A stretch of 11,884 bases of DNA, from assembly GCA_002361235.1 (NCBI GenBank), contig DESI01000056.1, forward strand, positions 1 through 11,884, written 5' to 3'. The DNA comes from Porphyromonadaceae bacterium UBA3318. GTDB lineage: Bacteria > Bacteroidota > Bacteroidia > Bacteroidales > Muribaculaceae. Below, piece by piece: positions 6,880-11,884 of this stretch (position 1 is its first letter; each line of letters opens with the position of its first letter). The translations under genes were made by a program, and so were the position numbers. The notes under the pieces were generated by a model that was not told where the DNA came from, did not search any database, and saw only the letters and a program-made list of their open reading frames with translations.

Positions 6880-8883
6880 ATGAAAAATATAATTGCAGCC
6901 ATATCGGCAGGACTGTTGCTCTTCGGAGCAACTTCCTGCTCGCAGGAAGACGTGATGAATCCGTCGCAGGGTGACGGCAGCGTCAATATCACGGTGACTC
7001 TGCCGGGCGACATGGGCACACGTGCCTTCGCCGACGGCAAGACGGCCCGCGACCTGGACATAGCGGTGTACGACGCCTCGGGCAAGTTTATAAGCCAACC
7101 CAATCCGGTGACATTCGCCGAGGGTTCGCTGACCGCCACGGTCTCGCTGAACCTGGCCCGTGGCGTGGCGTACAAGATTGCTTTCTTTGCCCACGACAAG
7201 GCTTCGGGCGGCTATGCCTTCGACGCCGAGAACAATACCGTTACCGCCAACTACAGCGCGATGGGAGAAAAGTACAACACGGATGTGTTCGACTGCTTCT
7301 TCGCCCTCTATGAGACTGAGAAAGTGACGGGGCCGGTCAAAGCCAATGTGACGCTGAACCGTCCGGTGGCCCAGATCAACTGGGGCACGGCGGACCTGAA
7401 GGCAGCGGCGGTAACGGCCGGGGATGCTTACGGCAAGAATGAGGACGGCGAGGCCGCCAGACTCCATACCCGGATTTCCATGTCGGCATACGCCACTTTC
7501 GACATGCTGACGGGCGACGTGACAGGTTCGGCTACAAACGTCACATTCCCCTATCTGGCGCGCCCGTCTAAAGACGAGTCTTTCCCCGTGAAGCCGGAGA
7601 CATACAAATATGTGTCGATGCAATATGTGCTGGTGCCGAAGGATGCCGAGACTGTCGACATGACGTTTGAAGCAGCCAACAGCGCGTCGGCTACGGCGCC
7701 GCTCAAGTCGCTGACCCTGTCGAACGTGCCGGTGCAGGCCAACTACCGTACCAACATCTTCGGCAAACTGCTGACCAGCGCCACCGACATCAACGTCAAC
7801 AAGGACCCGAACTTCGGCGACAACATCAACGTTCCGGCCGACGCTGTGGAATATACCCCGGACACTGACCTGAGCCAAGGCGGCGACATCAAGATTTCCG
7901 CGACTCTGACGGACGGCATCACCATCCCCGCAGGTCTAACCCAGCCTCTGAACCTCTATGTCAACGCGGCGGTGCCGACCATCACGATGCCCATGAGCAA
8001 CAACGCGAAAGCCATCAAGATTGTGGTAGCCAAAGACGTGGCCTATCCGGAGGTCAAGTTCCCGAGGGGTGCCGAGATAGACGGGTTCTCGCTGGTTGGC
8101 GACCCGGCTTCGACCGAGCTGGCAAAGGGCTTCATCTTTATGGTCGGCAGCTCAAGCATCGCTGATTGTCCCAAGACCCTTAAGAATTTCACTCTTGACG
8201 GGGTGAACTTCGACGGCGCCGGCTTCAAACCGCAATACTCGGTAACGACCGAGAACGTGGTGATCCGCAACTGCTCGTTCCTCAATTGCAAGGATAATGC
8301 TATCGGTGTACAGCATGTTGGAGGCGGCTCGGGCCAGACTGCAACGAATTATACCATCGAGAATTGCAAAGTGACTTTCGCAGCGGATGTGCCGGCAAAT
8401 ACGAACGGTCTTTACCTGTTGGATATTCAGGGCACACTGATTGTCAAGAACACGACTATTGAAAATGCTCCATATCATGGCATTACCATTTCAGGCAACC
8501 CTTACAACGGCAATGTTGCCCGCGCCTCCAAGATTGAAATCACCGGCAATACCATAACCGGTTCCGGCAGTAAAGACGGTATCAAGATTGATGGTGAAAT
8601 CGAAGCCGAGTTAATCGTCACGGGCAATCATGTCAAAGTCAGCGAGAACGGCATACGTATCAAGAATTCCCTGGACAGCAACAATCTGACCATCACCGGC
8701 AATACCGTTGACTGCAAGTATGCCAAAGACTTCTCGAACGGCGAGCCCTGGGGCATCCTGATCATCAATAAGACCGTTGCCCCGTCGGCTGTCATCACCG
8801 GCACCGAGGCTGACAACGCCTTCATCAATTCGAAGGGCCACAACTTCAGCATCGAGGGTGTTACCGCCTCGAAAACAAACTGA
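6880..8883 (+). CDS. Fimbrillin-like (DUF6562-type) lipoprotein with C-terminal beta-helix, copy 3
   Basis: 667 residues, starting 12 bases after copy 2, so co-transcribed. Lipobox GATSC (Cys20) is followed by SQEDVMNPSQG, matching the AQDDLRNPAQG of copy 2. The fimbrillin-like domain has GTRAFADG with Arg48, a context very close to the NRAFG at the P. gingivalis FimA cleavage site. It continues with YKIAFFAHD, RPVAQINWGTADL, MQYVLVPKD and the hinge NVPVQANYRTNIFGKLLT (282-299). Residues about 330-450 are strand-rich linker. From about 456 a PbH1-type beta-helix follows: VVIRNCSFLNC, YTIENCKV, LIVKNTTI, then ITGNTI (554), VTGNHV (580) and ITGNTV (605), one per coil of about 25 residues with Asn at the turn. 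The protein ends in ITGTEADNAF and FSIEGVTASKTN. No enzyme signature is seen. Role inferred as surface adhesin or tip; domain name from memory. Confidence 0.85.
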   Translation: MKNIIAAISAGLLLFGATSCSQEDVMNPSQGDGSVNITVTLPGDMGTRAFADGKTARDLDIAVYDASGKFISQPNPVTFAEGSLTATVSLNLARGVAYKIAFFAHDKASGGYAFDAENNTVTANYSAMGEKYNTDVFDCFFALYETEKVTGPVKANVTLNRPVAQINWGTADLKAAAVTAGDAYGKNEDGEAARLHTRISMSAYATFDMLTGDVTGSATNVTFPYLARPSKDESFPVKPETYKYVSMQYVLVPKDAETVDMTFEAANSASATAPLKSLTLSNVPVQANYRTNIFGKLLTSATDINVNKDPNFGDNINVPADAVEYTPDTDLSQGGDIKISATLTDGITIPAGLTQPLNLYVNAAVPTITMPMSNNAKAIKIVVAKDVAYPEVKFPRGAEIDGFSLVGDPASTELAKGFIFMVGSSSIADCPKTLKNFTLDGVNFDGAGFKPQYSVTTENVVIRNCSFLNCKDNAIGVQHVGGGSGQTATNYTIENCKVTFAADVPANTNGLYLLDIQGTLIVKNTTIENAPYHGITISGNPYNGNVARASKIEITGNTITGSGSKDGIKIDGEIEAELIVTGNHVKVSENGIRIKNSLDSNNLTITGNTVDCKYAKDFSNGEPWGILIINKTVAPSAVITGTEADNAFINSKGHNFSIEGVTASKTN

Positions 8884-8893
8884 GAAAGAATAA

Positions 8894-8925
8894 TTTGCAT
8901 ATATCGGGTAAAATTAGTAATTTTG
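8894..8925 (+). promoter_or_regulatory. Bacteroidales-type promoter for rplY
   Basis: TTTG at 8894-8897 (-33 element) and TAATTTTG at 8918-8925 (consensus TAnnTTTG, -7 element) are separated by 20 bases, the usual spacing for the primary sigma factor of Bacteroidota. Transcription should begin near 8932, giving a leader of roughly 60 bases. A short inverted repeat, TTTTGC-ACC-GCAAAA (8921-8935), overlaps the -7 element and the start site. Confidence 0.8.
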
Positions 8926-8937
8926 CACCGCAAAAAT

Positions 8938-8966
8938 CCCGTGTGATGGGAAACGCGCCGCACAGG
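8938..8966 (+). other. Imperfect hairpin in the rplY leader
   Basis: CCcGTGTG (8938-8945) can pair with CGCACaGG (8959-8966), with one mismatch and one G-T wobble, in the untranslated leader about 30 bases before ATG 8996. Ribosomal protein leaders often hold autoregulatory structures, but this pairing is weak and could be chance. Confidence 0.25.
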
Positions 8967-8995
8967 CCCGTTTTGAGTAACACAACAACAAGAAA

Positions 8996-9649
8996 ATGAA
9001 AAAGTATGCATTGAACGCTCAGCCGCGTACAGAGCTGGGCAAGAAGTCGGTGAAGGCTCTCCGTGCCGAGGGCAAGATTCCCGCAGTGATCAACGGTGGC
9101 GCTCTGGTAGAGCTGCCCTACACCGGCACTCTGAAAGAGGGCCAGAAGCTGGTTGAGATCGACGCAAAGCGCGGTCTGATCACAACTGACATCGTAGTGA
9201 ACGCCGAGGATGTGCGCAAGCTCATCTACACTCCCGACATCTTCGAGGTTGACATCAACCTGAACGGCGAGGAGGTTAAGGCCGTGATCAAGGACCTGCA
9301 GTTCCAGCCCGTCAAGGACACTCTGTTCCACATCGATTTCCTCCAGGTATATCCCGACAAGCCCGTAGTGATGGAAGTTCCCGTCAAGATCGAGGGTCAC
9401 GCCGAGGGTGTGAAGGCCGGTGGTAAGCTCACGCTCTCCATGCGTAAGCTGAAGGTGAAGGCTCTCTACAACGAGATTCCCGAGCGCCTGGTCATCAACG
9501 TCGACCATCTGGGTCTGGGCAAGTCCATGGCCGTAGGCGACCTCCACTTCGAGGGCCTCGAGCTGATGAACGCCAAGAACGCCGTTGTTTGCGCCGTTCA
9601 GCTCACCCGTGCCGCTCGTGGCGCACAGGCCAAGGCTGAGCAGGCTTAA
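8996..9649 (+). CDS. rplY: 50S ribosomal protein bL25 (general stress protein Ctc / TL5 type)
   Basis: 217 residues. Binds 5S rRNA in the central protuberance of the large ribosomal subunit. The N-terminal 5S-binding domain (about 1-90) opens with the characteristic LNAQPRTELGKKSVKALRAEGKIPAVING, and contains a strand LVEIDAKRGL and a further region KDLQFQPVKDTLFHIDFLQV. The C-terminal TL5/Ctc beta-domain (about 118-195) has MEVPVKIEGHAEGVKAGGKL and ends near LTRAARG. The tail is Ala/Lys/Glu-rich (QAKAEQA), as in many long-form Bacteroidota L25 proteins. The length fits the long (Ctc) form rather than the roughly 95-residue E. coli form. The start is preceded by an A-rich leader (aacaacaagaaa) instead of a Shine-Dalgarno sequence. 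A promoter lies upstream, a hairpin lies after the stop, and pth follows, a common Bacteroidales pair. Confidence 0.96.
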   Translation: MKKYALNAQPRTELGKKSVKALRAEGKIPAVINGGALVELPYTGTLKEGQKLVEIDAKRGLITTDIVVNAEDVRKLIYTPDIFEVDINLNGEEVKAVIKDLQFQPVKDTLFHIDFLQVYPDKPVVMEVPVKIEGHAEGVKAGGKLTLSMRKLKVKALYNEIPERLVINVDHLGLGKSMAVGDLHFEGLELMNAKNAVVCAVQLTRAARGAQAKAEQA

Positions 9650-9669
9650 TCAACCCACAGAAACTTTTA

Positions 9670-9702
9670 AGGCTCCATCCCACACTCTGCGGGATGGAGC
9701 CT
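9670..9702 (+). terminator. Perfect 12-bp hairpin between rplY and pth
   Basis: aggctccatccc (9670-9681) pairs perfectly with gggatggagcct (9691-9702) around a 9-base loop. It begins 20 bases after the rplY stop, and aaacttttaa precedes the stem. The following bases (atatattg) are AT-rich but not a real T-run, so termination may be partial and some transcripts could continue into pth, which starts only 14 bases further on. Confidence 0.65.
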
Positions 9703-9715
9703 ATATATTGAAGTC

Positions 9716-10360
9716 ATGAATATTTTTAAACGTCTGTTCGGGTCCGGAACATCCCGAAGCTCAGCGAGCGCTCCGGACCGGGACACCGATACCGATATGA
9801 AACGTTACCTGATAGCATGCCTGGGCAACATAGGTCCCGAATACGAAGGCACACGCCATAACGCCGGATTCATGGTGGCCGACCGTCTGGCCGACGACGC
9901 CGGCGTCAGCTTCCGGTCAGGCCGCTACGGCGACATGGCCACAGTGCGCATCAAGAACTGCGAGCTGTTGGTGCTGAAGCCCTCCACGTTCATGAACCTG
10001 TCCGGAGTGGCCGTGCGTTACTGGATGAACCACGAGAAACTGCCGCTGGACCGGCTGTTGGTCGTCGTGGACGATCTCGCCCTGCCGTTCGGCACCCTGC
10101 GCCTGCGCAAGTCAGGCTCCGACGCCGGCCACAACGGGCTGAAGAACATAGCCGAACAGCTCGGCACCCAGAACTACGCCCGTCTGCGCTTCGGCGTGGG
10201 AAACGACTTCCCCAAGGGAGGCCAGATCGACTTCGTGCTCGGCAAGTTCCCGCCCGAAGAACGCGCGAAGATGCCCGAAGTGCTGAAGCGTGCGGCCGAG
10301 TCCGTCTCGACTTTCTGTCTCGCCGGCCCCGACATCGCCATGAACCGCTTCAACCGGTAG
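9716..10360 (+). CDS. pth: Peptidyl-tRNA hydrolase (possible 27-residue N-terminal extension)
   Basis: Cytoplasmic esterase that cleaves the ester bond of peptidyl-tRNA dropped from ribosomes, recycling the tRNA. The core starts at Met28 (ATG 9797), MKRYLIACLGNIGPEY, and is 187 residues from there, the usual Pth length. Expected residues are present: Asn38 in LGNIG, catalytic His48 in TRHNAG, Asn in KPSTFMNLSG, Asp in VVVDDLALPFG, and Asn in GHNGLKNI (matching E. coli N10, H20, N68, D93 and N114). The GNIG in place of GNPG is common in Bacteroidota. An in-frame ATG at 9716 adds MNIFKRLFGSG and a Ser/Asp/Thr-rich link. Neither start has a clear ribosome site, so the shorter form cannot be excluded. 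The gene ends 21 bases from the end of the convergent porin gene. Confidence 0.93.
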   Translation: MNIFKRLFGSGTSRSSASAPDRDTDTDMKRYLIACLGNIGPEYEGTRHNAGFMVADRLADDAGVSFRSGRYGDMATVRIKNCELLVLKPSTFMNLSGVAVRYWMNHEKLPLDRLLVVVDDLALPFGTLRLRKSGSDAGHNGLKNIAEQLGTQNYARLRFGVGNDFPKGGQIDFVLGKFPPEERAKMPEVLKRAAESVSTFCLAGPDIAMNRFNR

Positions 10361-10381
10361 TTTTAAACTTTCTAAACTTCC
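10361..10381. other. AT-rich gap between convergent genes
   Basis: Only 21 bases separate the pth stop from the porin stop. They are AT-rich with runs of T and A (ttttaaactttctaaacttcc), and with the adjoining ends they form a loose inverted repeat (agttttaaa ... tttaaact). There is no GC-rich stem, so it is at best a weak bidirectional termination region. Confidence 0.3.
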
Positions 10382-11689
10382 CTAAAATTTAAACTGCAAC
10401 CGGAGCTGGATTATGTTGACGTGACGCTTGGGGCTGACGCTCGAGTCGCGCACGTCGGTGTAACGCCAGCCCAAGCGGGCCAGCATATACTTGTTGAAAT
10501 AATAGTTCAGCGTCACCGAATAGTCGTTGCTGATACCGCCGCGTATGTCCTTACAGCTGGCGTTGGTGTAGTCGTACCCGGCCACAAACTCCAGGGTCCT
10601 GGGCTTCGGGATGGCTATGCCGGCATCCCACGGCGAATAACTGTACTGACTGTCGCCGAGAATAAGGCAGCGCAGCCATGCGTATGCACCCTGCACCTGA
10701 TAGGCCGGACGCCCTATGCGGTTGATGTTCATATAGTAATACTGCGACTCCAGGGCCACGCGATCCTTGCAGAGCAGCAATTCGGGGCTGAGCTTCAGCT
10801 GATTGCCGGCATCCGTGACATCGGCACCAAGCAGCTTCACCTTTACCACGCGCGTCGGGAAGTTTGCACCCAAATTGAATGCTCCGGACTGTGACTTACC
10901 GTCCTCGCCGCGCTTGTGCGTCGGACTCTGGTACCACGCGCTCATGCCGACCTGCACTATCGCGCCGTCACGGGCGATGGGACGCCATACGAATCGGCCC
11001 AAGCCACCGATGCTCTGGCGCGTGATGCCGTCGCCGGTCAGGTTGTCGCTGTTGCCGAATATAATACTTGTGCCCATGAAGAATTTGCGCAGGCTCAGAT
11101 TGTACATGATACCGAGGTTACGCCCCGTAGCGGCCAGGTAGTCGTCGGTGGTCGGAGCCTCGAACGCGCTCTTGAACGAACTGGATGTGGATGACTGCAA
11201 TCCGAACTGATGCACGAAGTATCCGCCGCGCACCAGCATCTTGTCGTTGATTCTGTACTGGATGAACACATCCTTGATGCTGAGCTTGAATCCGCCGAAT
11301 CCCACGTCCACCTTGGCGTTCCAGTTGCCGTATGCGGCGCTCAGCCCGATACGCATGTCGGGAAGCTGCACGCCATCGGTAAATCCGTTGCCGTCGGGAG
11401 CGTAGACCGCACCGTCGGCCAGGATTCGGGCCATAGGCTTGAAACTGAACTTGGGTTTGCCTTCGGGAGTCCGCGCCTCCTCGTGATGCTTCACCGATGT
11501 GCTCACCACATCGGGATCGCTCATAGGCTCCGTGAGCCAGCTCTTGGCAGGTTTCTGCGACTCGGTCACCGTCGGCTCCGCAGTAGCCGCCGGTTCCGGT
11601 TCCGGACTTCCGGTCGGCGTATCGGCAGCCGTTGCCGGGAGTATGCACAATGCAACAAACATCGCGCCTGGGAGTATCAGTGTTTTCAT
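10382..11689 (-). CDS. Outer-membrane porin, OprO/OprP (phosphate-selective porin) family
   Basis: 435 residues from ATG 11689. This start gives a good signal peptide (MKTLILPGAMFVALCILPATAA, likely cut after ATA); a longer reading would begin with TTG at 11722 and put a polar stretch before it. A Pro/Glu/Thr-rich linker (about 24-60) precedes the barrel. The barrel has family-like segments: MARILADGAVY, DMRIGLSAAYGNWNAKVDVGF, IKDVFIQYRI, MLVRGGYFVHQFGLQSSTSS, RNLGIMYNLSLRKFFMGTSIIFGN, LEFVAGYDYTN and a final strand NIIQLRLQFKF ending in Phe, as outer-membrane barrels do. It should form a passive channel for anions or small solutes; substrate specificity cannot be read from sequence. The gene converges on pth and appears monocistronic here. 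No clear TTTG/TAnnTTTG promoter was found upstream. Confidence 0.87.
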   Translation of the reverse strand: MKTLILPGAMFVALCILPATAADTPTGSPEPEPAATAEPTVTESQKPAKSWLTEPMSDPDVVSTSVKHHEEARTPEGKPKFSFKPMARILADGAVYAPDGNGFTDGVQLPDMRIGLSAAYGNWNAKVDVGFGGFKLSIKDVFIQYRINDKMLVRGGYFVHQFGLQSSTSSSFKSAFEAPTTDDYLAATGRNLGIMYNLSLRKFFMGTSIIFGNSDNLTGDGITRQSIGGLGRFVWRPIARDGAIVQVGMSAWYQSPTHKRGEDGKSQSGAFNLGANFPTRVVKVKLLGADVTDAGNQLKLSPELLLCKDRVALESQYYYMNINRIGRPAYQVQGAYAWLRCLILGDSQYSYSPWDAGIAIPKPRTLEFVAGYDYTNASCKDIRGGISNDYSVTLNYYFNKYMLARLGWRYTDVRDSSVSPKRHVNIIQLRLQFKF

Positions 11690-11778
11690 AGTATATAGTT
11701 TTATAGTGTACTCTAAAATCAAGCCACCCGTTATTTACTATTCCAACACAGTGCCACGCCTCCTGGTTTATCTTTTAT

Positions 11779-11792
11779 TTGTTAATTAACAA
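11779..11792. promoter_or_regulatory. 14-bp perfect palindrome, possible operator
   Basis: ttgttaattaacaa reads the same on both strands. It is 90 bases upstream of the porin start codon, a plausible place for a dimeric regulator. Its AT-rich makeup raises the odds of a chance match. Confidence 0.3.
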
Positions 11793-11838
11793 TACAATAG
11801 CTTGCAAATCTTCGATACGTAGCGCGAGGGCCCCGGGT

Positions 11839-11884
11839 CGCGGAGCCGTTCTGTTTTTCCGTTTTCTTCAGCGCGGAGCCGTTC
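11839..11884. repeat. 13-bp direct repeat with 33-base period, cut by the window end
   Basis: cgcggagccgttc occurs at 11839-11851 and again at 11872-11884, where the window ends. The spacer is pyrimidine-rich (tgtttttccgttttcttcag). With one and a fraction units visible, it may be the start of a tandem array or an isolated repeat. Confidence 0.6.

Larger units (their letters stand above)
11690..11884. other. Non-coding region upstream of the porin gene
   Basis: 195 bases without a convincing gene. The porin-proximal part is AT-rich and should carry the porin promoter, though I could not find a clean consensus on the minus strand. From about 11821 it turns abruptly GC-rich (gcgagggccccgggtcgcgg) and then holds a direct repeat at the edge. 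Confidence 0.6.

Noticed and set aside
6811..7878. Long open frame on the minus strand (355 codons) opposite the third beta-helix gene
   Set aside because: Composition is Val/Arg/His-rich without domains, and it lies fully antisense to well-supported genes; it results from codon bias of a GC-rich gene.
3316..8883. Beta-helix domains as polysaccharide lyases or glycosidases
   Set aside because: The fold is shared with pectate lyases, but I see no conserved acidic or basic catalytic cluster; the pattern is purely structural rungs.
11690..11722. Upstream TTG start adding 11 residues to the porin
   Set aside because: The added residues (starting MILEYTIKLYT) would precede a complete signal peptide that begins at ATG 11689; the shorter start is far more natural.

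Overview
The window looks like chromosome from a gut-type member of the Bacteroidales, possibly Muribaculaceae (a guess from the moderately high GC and protein style). Support comes from Bacteroidota-type lipoproteins with acidic residues after the lipid-bearing Cys, a fimbrillin-type surface gene cluster, A-rich leaders without a clear Shine-Dalgarno sequence, and a textbook Bacteroidales promoter (TTTG, 20-base spacer, TAnnTTTG) ahead of the ribosomal protein gene. I see no tRNA, rRNA, CRISPR array or transposase.

Left part (1-8883, all + strand): a five-gene cell-surface operon. An outer-membrane protein with an OmpA-like domain followed by a DUF3575 barrel, whose reading frame is open at the window's left edge, overlaps by one base a FimB/Mfa2-like anchor lipoprotein. 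Three large lipoproteins follow (573, 896 and 667 residues). Each begins with a related fimbrillin-like domain of about 300 residues (DUF6562-type, from memory) that ends in the motif NVPVQ(R/A)NYRTNI(Y/F)G. Each then carries a different right-handed beta-helix. All three have an Arg at residue 45-49, close to where Porphyromonas gingivalis FimA is cleaved. My reading is a type V pilus-like or surface-lipoprotein system with three interchangeable adhesin-like ends. No ordinary stalk fimbrillin is in the window. A perfect 9-bp hairpin lies between the first and second beta-helix genes.

Middle part (8884-10360, + strand): housekeeping genes. rplY (ribosomal protein bL25, Ctc/TL5 type) has its own promoter and ends in a perfect 12-bp hairpin. 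pth (peptidyl-tRNA hydrolase) follows, with an unusual possible 27-residue N-terminal extension.

Right part (10361-11884): a convergent minus-strand gene for an OprO/OprP-like outer-membrane porin, best started at 11689. A 195-base non-coding stretch after it holds a 14-bp palindrome and, at the window edge, a GC-rich 13-bp direct repeat with a 33-base period.

The most interesting signal is the modular trio of beta-helix lipoproteins. Their hinge is conserved, down to 35 identical bases between the first and second copies, while everything downstream differs.
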